From an uncultured Lentisphaeria bacterium (GTDB lineage Bacteria > Verrucomicrobiota > Lentisphaeria > Victivallales > Victivallaceae), in NCBI GenBank assembly GCA_949282965.1, contig CASDQW010000046.1:1-64000 (forward strand): DNA of 64,000 nt. Reading direction: 5' to 3'. Shown piece by piece: positions 7,656 to 16,272 of the stretch (position 1 is the first letter of the stretch; each line of letters begins with the position of its first letter). The translations under genes and the position numbers were made by a program. Under the pieces are notes generated by a model. It worked only from the letters and a program-made list of their open reading frames with translations, was not told where the DNA came from and did no database searches.

Positions 7656-8705
7656 TCAGAGCGTCACCCATTTGCCGGAACGGGCCGCCTCGTAACAGGC
7701 AATGACCAGCCGGGCGGTTTCCGCCGCATCCTCGCCGGTCACATAAGGAGCCCGATGGTTGCGTATGGCATCGATGATGTCGGCAATCTGAGCCGGATGA
7801 CCGCCGCCGTAATAGCCTTTACTGACCTGCAGCGCCTCATCCAGTTTGCACTGAGCGAAGGCTTTTTCGATCTCCTTCTTCCGCGCCGGATCGGTGAAAT
7901 TAAGATAGGACGGCACAAAATCGGTGTATTCAATAAACCCTTCAGTGCCGGTAATGGTATAACCGCTGCGCCATGTAACCGACCGGCTGCCGGAGGTCAC
8001 CGCCACCGTCGCCAGCGCGCCGGACCGGAACCGCAGAGCGATCACGATGGTATCCTCGGTCTCAATAATGCCCTGATGCGCCAGGTTGTCGTACTTCGCC
8101 GCCACGGCTTCCACCTCTCCCAGAAAGAACCGCAGCAAATCGAAGTGGTGCACCGACTGGTTGATCAGCACGCTGCCCCCTTCCTGCGACCAGGTGCCGC
8201 GCCAGGCGTCGGCCAGATAATATTCGTCGGTCCGCAGACAGCTCACATACAGCGTCGCGCTCAGTACCCGTCCGAAACGGCCGTCGGCGATCAATTGCCG
8301 CAGCACCCGGTTGGTCGGTTCGCAACGATGCTGGAAAATTCCGCTGAACACCAGTTCCGGATGCCGTTTCCGGGCCGCCAGCATCGTTTGGAGTCCGGCC
8401 CCGGTGCTGGTCAGGCATTTCTCGCAGACGACATGCTTGCCGTGATCCAGGGCCGCCGCCACAATCTCGGCATGGCTGGCGTGATCGGTGCAGACACTGA
8501 CCACGTCGATCTCGGGATCGGAAAGCAATTCTATGTAATTGGTCGTCCGATAGGGAACGGCATATTTGTCCCCCAGGGCGTCGGCCTTGCTCCGCTCCAG
8601 GTCGCACAGATACTTGACCCGGACATCCGGCACCCGAAGATAACTTTCGATATGCGTCGGAGCAATCACTCCGCAACCGATGATGCCGCAATTGATCTGC
8701 TTCAT
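7656..8705 (-). CDS. Gfo/Idh/MocA-family oxidoreductase
   Basis: NAD(P)-dependent sugar or cyclitol dehydrogenase family, 349 aa. The Rossmann fingerprint is GIIGCGVIAPTHIESY (about residues 5-20). The EKC of HVVCEKCLTS corresponds to the family EKP active-site segment, here with Cys in place of Pro. A conserved SVHHFDLLRFFLG helix carries the two histidines of the family. The start at 8705 has a GGAG ribosome site 7 bases away. The sugar substrate cannot be read from sequence. mnmE follows closely, which is an odd pairing. A LacI-type palindrome lies 59 bases upstream. Confidence 0.9.
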   Translation of the reverse strand: MKQINCGIIGCGVIAPTHIESYLRVPDVRVKYLCDLERSKADALGDKYAVPYRTTNYIELLSDPEIDVVSVCTDHASHAEIVAAALDHGKHVVCEKCLTSTGAGLQTMLAARKRHPELVFSGIFQHRCEPTNRVLRQLIADGRFGRVLSATLYVSCLRTDEYYLADAWRGTWSQEGGSVLINQSVHHFDLLRFFLGEVEAVAAKYDNLAHQGIIETEDTIVIALRFRSGALATVAVTSGSRSVTWRSGYTITGTEGFIEYTDFVPSYLNFTDPARKKEIEKAFAQCKLDEALQVSKGYYGGGHPAQIADIIDAIRNHRAPYVTGEDAAETARLVIACYEAARSGKWVTL

Positions 8706-8763
8706 ACAGGTTCTCCTTCTTTGTACATGCATCGTATTTCCAGCGCCATTGCCGCCATCATAA

Positions 8764-8775
8764 TAAACCGGTTTA
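8764..8775. promoter_or_regulatory. Palindrome resembling a LacI-family operator
   Basis: The perfect 12-bp palindrome TAAACCGGTTTA has the central CG and A/T-rich half-sites typical of LacI/GalR-family operators. It lies upstream of the Gfo/Idh gene that starts at 8705. No LacI-family gene is present in the window. Confidence 0.45.
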
Positions 8776-8829
8776 AAAGAAAAAGCAAATTTTTCCGAGT
8801 TTTTTCTTCTGTTTTTCCGGCGGCGAGGT

Positions 8830-9882
8830 TCAGGCCAGCCCTAACAGAGCCCGGCAGTTATAAACCAGAAATCCGGCATAAAGCAGCAGCAGCACCGCGC
8901 CGTGCACCCGGTTCAACCGTCCTCCGGTGGCCATACAGCCGAGCAGCGCTACGCCGGAGCCCACCATCAGTGCGAGGTTGACCGCGCCGTCAACACCGGC
9001 GATTTCCAGCGGCCGTACCAGGGCGCAGGCACCGAAAATCATCAGGATGTTAAAGGTGCAACTGCCGATGATGTTGCCCACGGCCAGGTCGTGACGGTGC
9101 TTCAGCACTCCGGCAAGCGTCACGGCAAGTTCCGGTACGGAGGTTCCGAAGGCAACGACGGTTACGGAAATGACCATCGTGCTGATCCCGAGTTTTTCCG
9201 CCCCCCACACCACATTGTCCACCAGCAGCTTGGATCCGGCGATCACCATGCACAGACCCAGCACCGCCAGACCATTGCAGCGCCACGCGGAAGGCAGCGG
9301 CGGCACTGGCGTGTCCCCCGGCTCCGCCGCCGTTTCCGGCCCCCCGCCTTCCGATTCAGATCCGGCAGCGTCCGGTTCGGAATTACGGAGCAGGCTCCGG
9401 CAATACCAGACCGCCAGCGCCAGCAGCAGCAGACCGCCCCAGCGGTTGATACCGGGTTCAAGCACCCCGCGGTTCCCCGGCACCCGGGTAATGACCGTCA
9501 GCAGAACCGTCAGCAGAAACACCAGAAACATGAACACCGCGTCGCGGGTCAGCAGCCGGCGGGAAAAGCAAAGGGAACCGCCGATCAGTGCCCCGAGCCC
9601 GAGCATCAGCGTGATGTTGGTGGTAATGCTCCCCACGATATTCCCGACAATGAACTCCGGCTGGTTGCAGAACGCCGCGTACAAACTGGACGCCAGCTCC
9701 GGAAGCGAAGTGCCGATGCTGACCAGCGTCAACCCGATGGCCAGTTCCGACACCCGAAAACGCCGGGCGATGTCAGCGGAGGCATCGATGAAGATATCGC
9801 TGCCTTTGATCAAAATCCACAACCCCCCCAGAAACAACAACACATTGACCAGCAGCCAGGAGCTGTGTAATTCCCAGTCCAT
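8830..9882 (-). CDS. Na+/Ca2+ exchanger (CaCA family, YrbG-like)
   Basis: Inner-membrane cation antiporter of 350 aa with about 10 hydrophobic segments in two inverted halves. Each half carries the alpha-repeat signature: GTSLPELASS with VGNIVGSITTN (about residues 57-90), and GTSVPELAVT with VGNIIGSCTFN (about 240-275). These acidic/Gly-rich segments bind the transported ions. The central hydrophilic loop (about residues 165-200) is rich in Glu, Gly and Pro. A ribosome site (GGGACGGA) and a promoter lie upstream. Ion specificity is inferred from the family. Confidence 0.93.
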   Translation of the reverse strand: MDWELHSSWLLVNVLLFLGGLWILIKGSDIFIDASADIARRFRVSELAIGLTLVSIGTSLPELASSLYAAFCNQPEFIVGNIVGSITTNITLMLGLGALIGGSLCFSRRLLTRDAVFMFLVFLLTVLLTVITRVPGNRGVLEPGINRWGGLLLLALAVWYCRSLLRNSEPDAAGSESEGGGPETAAEPGDTPVPPLPSAWRCNGLAVLGLCMVIAGSKLLVDNVVWGAEKLGISTMVISVTVVAFGTSVPELAVTLAGVLKHRHDLAVGNIIGSCTFNILMIFGACALVRPLEIAGVDGAVNLALMVGSGVALLGCMATGGRLNRVHGAVLLLLYAGFLVYNCRALLGLA

Positions 9883-9960
9883 ATTCCGTCCCTATAGCCT
9901 TCCTGTTTCCGGTTCCGGAAGTATCCGACACCCGGATTCTGAACAAAAAAAGAACTTGAT

Positions 9961-9989
9961 ACTGTACCATCGGAACGGACATTTTTCAA
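9961..9989 (-). promoter_or_regulatory. Promoter of the exchanger gene
   Basis: On the minus strand TTGAAA (9984-9989), a 17-base spacer and TACAGT (9961-9966). Confidence 0.55.
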
Positions 9990-10092
9990 TAGTAAGACGC
10001 CATAAAAAATATTGCTGCGGAACCTTCCCCCCCAGGCGGAGCCCCTCCCTTTGTCGGACCGCCTTTCCCATACCGGATGCCTCCCGGCTCCG

Positions 10093-11976
10093 TCAGCTCC
10101 CGATCAGGAACTCCGTACAAATTTCAGGCTTTTCCGTCGGTTCCAGCAGCCGGATTCCGAGTCGGAACACCCGCTGCCGGGTGGGCGAATCCTCTTTGAT
10201 CTCCGTCGGAATCAGTTCGAACGGACCGGAGGCGGAAATCCGGATACGCAGCACCCGGCCGCCGTTACTCACCTCCACGACATCGGGCGCGGTTTGCCGA
10301 AATGCCGCCGGAGCAATCAGCGCGGTTTCAAACGGAAGCGCCGCAGTAAACACTCCCCGGTCGCGAACCACAATCCGTTCCGGATGGCGCTCCAGCACAA
10401 ACAGCCGTTCCAGGGAACGGATGCGCGAATCCCCATATGCCGGCTGCAAGTCGGTCCGCCACCGGAATACGCCGTTTTTCTCCGCCGCCTCGACGGTCCG
10501 GCAATCCGTGCCGCCGCCGGTCCGCTGCAGTTTTCCATCCACCACCGGTACCGGATGTCCGAAGGAACTGAGCAGGCCGGACTGATAACGGTCTTTGCTG
10601 AAAGTTCGCCGGGTATACACTTCGCTGCCCGGATCGAAGAGCATCGGCACCTCGTCGATCATCACCACATAAGAGCCCACATCATTGTGATTGTGGGGTT
10701 CATCATTGCTTCCCCCCTTGATCGCGGCCGCAAAGCGTCCACCGGAAACCGGGCGCAGCACCGCCACGCCGCCGGATGGAAACCAGGACAAAGACGCCTT
10801 GCCCGGATCTTCCGCCACGGCTTGCGCCGTCTCCGGTTGAACCGCCGGCGTCAACGCCACCATCGGCAGCAATCCGTCCATCCAGACCGGATCCCCGTTT
10901 CCCGCCGCACTCCCCGCCAGAAAATCCCGCCAGGAACAAAGCGTCTGCGACACCCGCGAGTTCAATCCGCAGTCGGCAAAGGCCGGGACCACGCCCCCGG
11001 ACATCTGTATCGCCTCGCCGTACCGCCCGGCCGCCAGCATGACCGGATGTTCCATCAGGTTCACCGCACCGCCAGTGGCCCGGTACACCATCAGGGCGAA
11101 CCGCAGATTATGCCCGTATCCGTAATTCCAATACCCGACCCCTTCAAAACAATACCCGTCCGCCCCGAACCCCTGCAGCGAACAGGCAATCAGCCGCACC
11201 GCCCCCGCCACGGTCCGCGATCGGGCGTCGAAATCCTCTTCCAGCGCCAAAGCCGCACCGGTGACCCCCGCCAGACAGACAGCATTCCAGTTGGTCCGCG
11301 CCGTCAGCCACGAATCCGCCTTGCGTTTCCCGGCAAGCATCTCCTGAAACGGCGTCAGCACCCGGGCACGAATCTGTCGGTCCAATTCCTGAATCAGCTC
11401 CGGATCCAGCGAACCCGCCACCGTCCGGGAGACCACCGCCAGCCGCCAGCCGAGCAGCGCGGAAACCAGATCGATGGAAATCGCCTCCCCCTTCCAGACC
11501 CGGTTACCCCGGTCATGCGCGGGCAACACCCAGCTTTTCGCCGCAAGAAACGCCCGCAGCGCCGCTTCCAAACGCTCCCGGTAACGAGGGTCGCCGGTCA
11601 GACACCAGGCGACGGCAACTACGGTCACGTTTTTCTCCAGATTGCTCCGGACGCTCTGATAGCGCGACCGGTTGCCGTTGCGGGAAAACTCCAGGTACAA
11701 CTCGTCCGTCGGCACCGGCAGCGGCAAGGCCAGCAGTTTCTCCGCGGCGGCAATGCGCTTGCGACCTTCCGGCGTCTTCGCCTGTTTCAGCCACCACTCC
11801 CGGTCAGAATACGGTCGCTGGTCCCCGAACCAGCATTCCCGCCGCAGCGTTTCCGGAATCCGCGCCGCCAGCCGTTCCATCGCCGCATCCCGGGGAAACT
11901 CCACTCCAGACGCAATCCCCATGACGCCGATCACCAACCAGCCCGCCAGCAGCAGCCCATACCATCGTCCGGCCAT
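10093..11976 (-). CDS. Secreted heparinase II/III-like polysaccharide lyase
   Basis: The 627-residue protein has a signal peptide (MAGRWYGLLLAGWLVIGVMG, then ASG). An all-helical alginate-lyase-like toroid domain (about 40-340) contains WNAVCLAGVTGAALAL and a Tyr/Gly-rich YCFEGVGYWNYGYGHN. A beta-sandwich heparinase II/III-like domain (about 390-625) contains NDEPHNHNDVGSYVV, the His-rich signature that binds metal or substrate, and then LFDPGSEVYT. It should act in the periplasm or outside the cell on uronic-acid polysaccharides by beta-elimination. The exact substrate is not predictable. Confidence 0.88.
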   Translation of the reverse strand: MAGRWYGLLLAGWLVIGVMGIASGVEFPRDAAMERLAARIPETLRRECWFGDQRPYSDREWWLKQAKTPEGRKRIAAAEKLLALPLPVPTDELYLEFSRNGNRSRYQSVRSNLEKNVTVVAVAWCLTGDPRYRERLEAALRAFLAAKSWVLPAHDRGNRVWKGEAISIDLVSALLGWRLAVVSRTVAGSLDPELIQELDRQIRARVLTPFQEMLAGKRKADSWLTARTNWNAVCLAGVTGAALALEEDFDARSRTVAGAVRLIACSLQGFGADGYCFEGVGYWNYGYGHNLRFALMVYRATGGAVNLMEHPVMLAAGRYGEAIQMSGGVVPAFADCGLNSRVSQTLCSWRDFLAGSAAGNGDPVWMDGLLPMVALTPAVQPETAQAVAEDPGKASLSWFPSGGVAVLRPVSGGRFAAAIKGGSNDEPHNHNDVGSYVVMIDEVPMLFDPGSEVYTRRTFSKDRYQSGLLSSFGHPVPVVDGKLQRTGGGTDCRTVEAAEKNGVFRWRTDLQPAYGDSRIRSLERLFVLERHPERIVVRDRGVFTAALPFETALIAPAAFRQTAPDVVEVSNGGRVLRIRISASGPFELIPTEIKEDSPTRQRVFRLGIRLLEPTEKPEICTEFLIGS

Positions 11977-12022
11977 TCACTCTGCCTCCTTTTCGAACTC
12001 ATCATCCTGTCCGTTTCGTTAT

Positions 12023-12051
12023 ATATTAATGACTGTCCCCGGTAAAAACAA
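12023..12051 (-). promoter_or_regulatory. Promoter of the heparinase-like gene
   Basis: On the minus strand TTGTTT (12046-12051), 17 bases, TAATAT (12023-12028). It is back-to-back with the PHP-gene promoter. An AATGACTGTC/GACAGTC(G)TCATT inverted pair (12028-12037 and 12096-12107) brackets both. Confidence 0.5.
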
Positions 12052-12092
12052 TCATTCCTGCCGGAACTTTCCCGAAAATTCCGAAAAAGCTC

Positions 12093-12120
12093 TTGACAGT
12101 CGTCATTTTCCTGATATGTT
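12093..12120 (+). promoter_or_regulatory. Promoter of the PHP-domain gene
   Basis: A consensus TTGACA (12093-12098), a 16-base spacer and TATGTT (12115-12120) lie 53 bases before the start codon. Confidence 0.5.
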
Positions 12121-12172
12121 CATGAAAATATGTTTGCATTGAGAACGCCATCACCCCGGGAGACGCCGACGC

Positions 12173-13054
12173 ATGACGGAGCCAGCGGCAGGAATCGACC
12201 TACATGTTCACAGCACCGCCTCGGACGGCAGCGTCCCGCCGGAAGAAATTCCGGCTCTGGCCGTTGCGGCGAATCTGTGTGCGGTGGCGCTGACGGACCA
12301 CGACACGGTGTCCGGCATCCCCGCCTTCCTGGCCGCCGCCGAGGCGTTTCCACAACTGGAAGCGATTGCCGGAGTGGAGCTTGCCGCCATGTACAGCAGC
12401 CGGGAAATACATTTCGTGGGATTGTTCATCGACCCCGAGGCGCCGACGCTCCGGGCTTTTCTGGAACATCAACGGCAGGAGCGGATGGAACGGGCGGACC
12501 TCATCCGTCGCCGACTCACCTCGCTGGGCTACCCGCTGACCGATGCGGAAATCGCCGAAGCCGGTGGCGGAGAAGTAACCGGCCGACCACATTTCGCCCG
12601 GGCGCTGCAGCAAAAATACCACTTCTCCAGCATGGCGGAAGTATTCGACAAACTGCTGAAGCGCGGCTGCCCCGCCTATATTCCGCGGCAACTGCCGCCC
12701 CCCCACGTCGTCATCGAAACCATTCATGCCGCCGGCGGCGTCGCCGTCTGGTCCCATCCGGTTTACCGGCAGCGCAATGAACGCGCCTGGGTACGCCGGA
12801 TCATGAAAAAATTCACCCCGCTGGGGCTGGATGCCGTCGAAGGATATTACAGTTTGTTCGGCCCGGCTGAAACCGCGCTCGTCTCCGAATTGGCGACGGA
12901 ATACGGTCTGGCGCTTTCCGGAGGCAGCGATTTCCATGGAGAGAACACCCCCCGGATCGCCCTCGGGTCAGGCGCCGGAAAAATGTTTGTCCCCGCCCAA
13001 CTCCTGGACGAACTGAAAAAGCGAAAAACACAAAGCCGCGCGCAACGCTCCTAA
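12173..13054 (+). CDS. PHP-domain phosphoesterase (YciV/RNase AM-like)
   Basis: The 293-residue metal-dependent phosphoesterase keeps all PHP motifs in order: DLHVHSTASDGS (about residue 8), LTDHDTV (about 40), GVELAA (about 68), the central insertion with GRPHFARAL, WSHPV (about 193) and SGGSDFHG (about 252). These His/Asp residues bind the catalytic metal cluster. The architecture matches the YciV family, whose E. coli member is a 5'-3' exoribonuclease also acting on 3',5'-bisphosphonucleotides. Which activity applies here is inference. It is a single gene with a GGGAGA ribosome site. Confidence 0.92.
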   Translation: MTEPAAGIDLHVHSTASDGSVPPEEIPALAVAANLCAVALTDHDTVSGIPAFLAAAEAFPQLEAIAGVELAAMYSSREIHFVGLFIDPEAPTLRAFLEHQRQERMERADLIRRRLTSLGYPLTDAEIAEAGGGEVTGRPHFARALQQKYHFSSMAEVFDKLLKRGCPAYIPRQLPPPHVVIETIHAAGGVAVWSHPVYRQRNERAWVRRIMKKFTPLGLDAVEGYYSLFGPAETALVSELATEYGLALSGGSDFHGENTPRIALGSGAGKMFVPAQLLDELKKRKTQSRAQRS

Positions 13055-13124
13055 GCATTGCGCTCGGCTCGCAATCAGGTCCGAAGGCCGGCTTCCCGCC
13101 GGCTGCGTCACCGCCCGTTCCCGA

Positions 13125-14084
13125 TCACAGAACGGAAAAATGCACGATCAGGCTTTTCCCGCCGCACTTGAATATGACAGAAGTCTGGCCGGGCCCCACC
13201 GCCTTCAATTCCACTTCCGCCTTGTCATAGCGAAACGGCCAGACACCGTCGGTATCATGTTCCAGTTTGACCCGGCAAACCGCCGGATCGTACTGGCTCA
13301 CCGTCCAATACCGGTCGTTCTCGCCATCTTCTCCGAGTTCGAAATCGATCTCAGATCCGCGCGGCAGCGACACCTGCAGTTCCGTCTTTTCGGCCAGTCT
13401 GCTCAATGCATAAAATTTGTCGTGAATCAGCGGCCGCAGAGCATTGGCCTGCGCCGCGGGAGCCGCAGTCGAAACCGCAGGAGCGGTCTGAACCGCGGGA
13501 ACAACCGGATGCGTCGCAGGCGCAATCGACTGAACCGTCGCGGACGACGGCGGATAAACGGCCTTGAATTCCGCCTCAATATCTTCAAACACCACCCGGC
13601 TTCCGGGATTGGCCACCAGACAGATCCGGATGAATTTGACACTCGGATCGGTCATGGAGAAATAATTCTTGATTTCGCTGCCGGCCGCAGACAGCTGATA
13701 GGTCCGGATCTGGCCGGACTTGGCAAGCGGCTTCCGTGCCTGGTCGAATGCCTGGAAGCCCACGGATGCCGAACCGCTGCCGCGCAGAGTCACTTCCAGC
13801 TTCAACGTCCGCCCGGCCACCGCATGGAAATCCGAACAAACCGTTTTGGCGTTTCCGGTGGGAGCGGCGACTTCCAGTCCGAATTCGTCCCAATCCTCGC
13901 CCTGAACGACCTTCGTCTGCCCGGCAAGCGCATCGGCCGCCCAGCCCGGTGCCATGACCGCGCCCGGTGTAGCGCCGCGGAAATCACCGTTTACCCGCAG
14001 CTCCACCTCGTCATCTCCGTATGCGCCGACCACCAAACCCGTCGCCAGCACACTGATCCAAAACATCTTCCGACAATGCTGCAT
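13125..14084 (-). CDS. Secreted two-domain protein with a C-terminal chagasin-like sandwich
   Basis: The 319-residue exported protein has a signal peptide MQHCRKMFWISVLATGLVVG. The start at 14084 has AAAGGA 6 bases upstream; two other ATGs lie 9 and 15 bases earlier. The N-terminal domain (about 25-175) looks like a carbohydrate-binding jelly roll (VNGDFRGATPG, VTLRGSGSASVGFQAFD, FEDIEAEF). An Ala/Pro/Val linker follows. The C-terminal part (about 230-319) has LPRGSEIDFEL, YWTVSQYDP and VGPGQTSVIFKCGG. This pattern resembles chagasin/I42-type or bacterial Ig-like sandwiches. Function unknown; no enzyme motif is visible. Confidence 0.75.
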   Translation of the reverse strand: MQHCRKMFWISVLATGLVVGAYGDDEVELRVNGDFRGATPGAVMAPGWAADALAGQTKVVQGEDWDEFGLEVAAPTGNAKTVCSDFHAVAGRTLKLEVTLRGSGSASVGFQAFDQARKPLAKSGQIRTYQLSAAGSEIKNYFSMTDPSVKFIRICLVANPGSRVVFEDIEAEFKAVYPPSSATVQSIAPATHPVVPAVQTAPAVSTAAPAAQANALRPLIHDKFYALSRLAEKTELQVSLPRGSEIDFELGEDGENDRYWTVSQYDPAVCRVKLEHDTDGVWPFRYDKAEVELKAVGPGQTSVIFKCGGKSLIVHFSVL

Positions 14085-14325
14085 ACTCATTCCTTTCATT
14101 CCGGGATTTATCTGTTTCCCTGACCTCGGGGATTGATCCTCGCCCCCGGCAACGTCCCCGCGCCACCACCATCACCGGCGAAACGCTTCGATTTCTCTCC
14201 GGCATCCTCGAAGCCGCCCGGCGGCGTACTATAACACCGGCAGGCCATTCATGCAAATTTCATTTTCCCGGTCCGTCTTTCAGTATCCCTTCCCCCGGGC
14301 ATACGGGAACCGGAAATCCGGACTT

Positions 14326-15198
14326 TCAGCCGACTTCCGCCCGTTCCGGAATCGATTCCGCCGCCCCCGCCCGGGTAACCGCAATCGCCGCGGCGCGGCA
14401 GGCGAAATCCAGCGCCGTCGCCGTCGTCATGCCTTCCAGCGTTCCGGCCAGAAAATACCCGATGAACGTATCCCCCGCCGCCGTCGTATCCACGGCCGCC
14501 ACTGCCGGTGAAGCCGCCCGGTAACGCTCCGCACCGCGCGCCGCAAGCGCCCCATCCGGCCCCAGCGTCAACACCACCAGCGTTTCCGGATAACGGCCAC
14601 TCAACACCGTCAGAATCTCCTCGGGCGCCGCCACGCCCGCCAGACCGCCGCCCTCGATTTCATTGACGATCAGCATATCCAAACATTCCAGCGGCAGCGC
14701 CACCGCCGGATCGAACGGTGCGAAGTTGAAGGCACAGTGCAGGCCGTTCGCCCGCGCCCGGCGCATCATCCGTTCCGGTGCATTCACCTCGTTCTGCAAC
14801 AGAATCCAATCCCCCGGCTCCGCCGTCGCGAACACCCGGTCCAGAAAAGCGTCGTCCAGCCGGTGATTTGCTCCGGGATACAGCACAATCGCATTGTCCG
14901 CCGCGTCATCCACCAGAATCACCGCGTGACCACGCGGCTCCGCTCCGGTTTCGACCAGCGTCACATCCACGCCGGCATCCGCCAGGGCTGCGATCAGCAC
15001 CCCGCCGTCGGGCCCGACTCTCCCGGCGTGCAGCACCCGGGCCCCCGCCCGGGCCAGCGCCACGGATTGATTGGCACCCTTGCCTCCGCAATGCACCGCA
15101 CGGGAACGGGCGCTCAGCGTTTCGCCCGGACGCACCATGTGTTCCAGCGCATAGACGATGTCGATATTCAGGGAACCAATGTTGATCACCGCCGCCAT
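14326..15198 (-). CDS. rbsK: Ribokinase (PfkB family)
   Basis: Phosphorylates D-ribose to ribose 5-phosphate. The first PfkB signature is HCGGKGANQSVALARAGA (about residues 33-50) and the second is DTTAAGDTFIGYFLAG (about 240-255) with the catalytic Asp. The N-terminus MAAVINIGSLNIDIVY is typical of ribokinases. The ATG at 15198 is preceded by GGAGA, and the 290-aa length is normal. No ribose transporter is adjacent. A near-consensus promoter lies upstream. Confidence 0.9.
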   Translation of the reverse strand: MAAVINIGSLNIDIVYALEHMVRPGETLSARSRAVHCGGKGANQSVALARAGARVLHAGRVGPDGGVLIAALADAGVDVTLVETGAEPRGHAVILVDDAADNAIVLYPGANHRLDDAFLDRVFATAEPGDWILLQNEVNAPERMMRRARANGLHCAFNFAPFDPAVALPLECLDMLIVNEIEGGGLAGVAAPEEILTVLSGRYPETLVVLTLGPDGALAARGAERYRAASPAVAAVDTTAAGDTFIGYFLAGTLEGMTTATALDFACRAAAIAVTRAGAAESIPERAEVG

Positions 15199-15253
15199 CC
15201 GTAACGTCTCCTTCCCATTTATCCTGTTTGCCCCCTTTGCCGCTCCGGAACGA

Positions 15254-15282
15254 ATCATAGCATCATCCCGAGTTTTCGTCAA
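15254..15282 (-). promoter_or_regulatory. Promoter of rbsK
   Basis: On the minus strand TTGACG (15277-15282), a 17-base spacer and TATGAT (15254-15259). This is a near-consensus promoter 56 bases before the rbsK start. Confidence 0.65.
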
Positions 15283-15587
15283 ATCCACCATTTTTATAAA
15301 ATAAAATAAATTATGACATTGCAAATGAAAAAGCCGGAGGTATATTTCTCCTTGATCCGGTATGAGACACGCCACAGACGGGTTCCGCAAAAACTGGCCG
15401 TCGGTCTGACGGGTTTCGACCGAACAAGCCGGGTACGGACGGCGTTTTCAAGCAAACGGTTCCCTCAACAAGGGAATTGGAAAACGGGTTCGACCTGATC
15501 GGATAAATGCGATCATTCAGGAGAGAGTAACATAACATAGTCGGCGATGCTCCCCCAGACGTCGTCGGCCATCAGCAAGGCAGAAAA
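15283..15587. other. Intergenic between rbsK and the FHA gene
   Basis: It begins with a very AT-rich block (15290-15315). I see no gene or stable terminator here. It must contain the FHA-gene promoter, which I could not place firmly. Confidence 0.4.
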
Positions 15588-16130
15588 ATGGCAGAAAACC
15601 CGAAACTGACAGTCCTGTTTGAAAAGCTGCGCGGCAAGACCTTCGTGCTGGACAAACCGGAAATGAGCGCCGGCCGGAAAGATGCGATGGATATCTGCAT
15701 CAAGGATCCCAGTCTGAGCGGTCATCATTGCGATTTCATCCGGCTGGAATCCGGCGGCTATCTCATCCGGGATAACGACAGCACCAACGGTACGCGGGTC
15801 AACAACGTGCCGATCACGGAGCACGAACTGAAAAATTCGGATATCATTCAGCTCGGCGGCGTGGAAATTCTCTATGACTGCGCCTCCGATGGGGAAAGTC
15901 CCGCGTCCGGCAGCGGTTTCGGCCGGACCCATACCATCAATCTGGACAGCCTCGAATCCAACCTCTCCACGGTCAAGGAACTGAACAACTACTCTCCGTT
16001 CGCGGAAGTCGAAGTCAAACAGCAGGCGCGCACCCACAAGATCATGCTGGCCGGGCTGTGCGTTCTTGCCCTGGGACTGATTGCCGTGGTGGCCCTGCTG
16101 CTGGTCAAACTCTTTTCCCTCGGAGAATAA
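15588..16130 (+). CDS. FHA-domain protein with C-terminal membrane anchor
   Basis: The 180-residue protein has an N-terminal forkhead-associated domain (about 8-100) that binds phosphothreonine peptides. The diagnostic residues are present: SAGR, then SLSGHHC (the Ser and His of the pThr pocket), then DNDSTNGTRVN. A low-complexity linker with THTINLDSLESN follows. One transmembrane helix lies near the C-terminus (KIMLAGLCVLALGLIAVVAL). The tail-anchored layout puts the FHA domain in the cytoplasm. A dCache-type Ser/Thr kinase is encoded 3 kb downstream, and its phosphorylated partners are plausible ligands. Confidence 0.9.
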   Translation: MAENPKLTVLFEKLRGKTFVLDKPEMSAGRKDAMDICIKDPSLSGHHCDFIRLESGGYLIRDNDSTNGTRVNNVPITEHELKNSDIIQLGGVEILYDCASDGESPASGSGFGRTHTINLDSLESNLSTVKELNNYSPFAEVEVKQQARTHKIMLAGLCVLALGLIAVVALLLVKLFSLGE

Positions 16131-16272
16131 GACGGGCGACCGGCCCTCTCCCTCTGCCGGAGGACATCGGCGGGGAAATCTTTATCGGCAAGCGTTTTCC
16201 GATTTGCCGTAAGAAAGGTATTTTTTTTGATCCCGGATTCGTCCGGAAAACTGGAACAGGACTGATTTTTTT

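Noticed and set aside
13082-13122. GCCGGC-rich stem between the PHP and secreted-protein genes
   Set aside because: Each arm is itself palindromic and no T-run follows on either strand, so a terminator call is unsupported.
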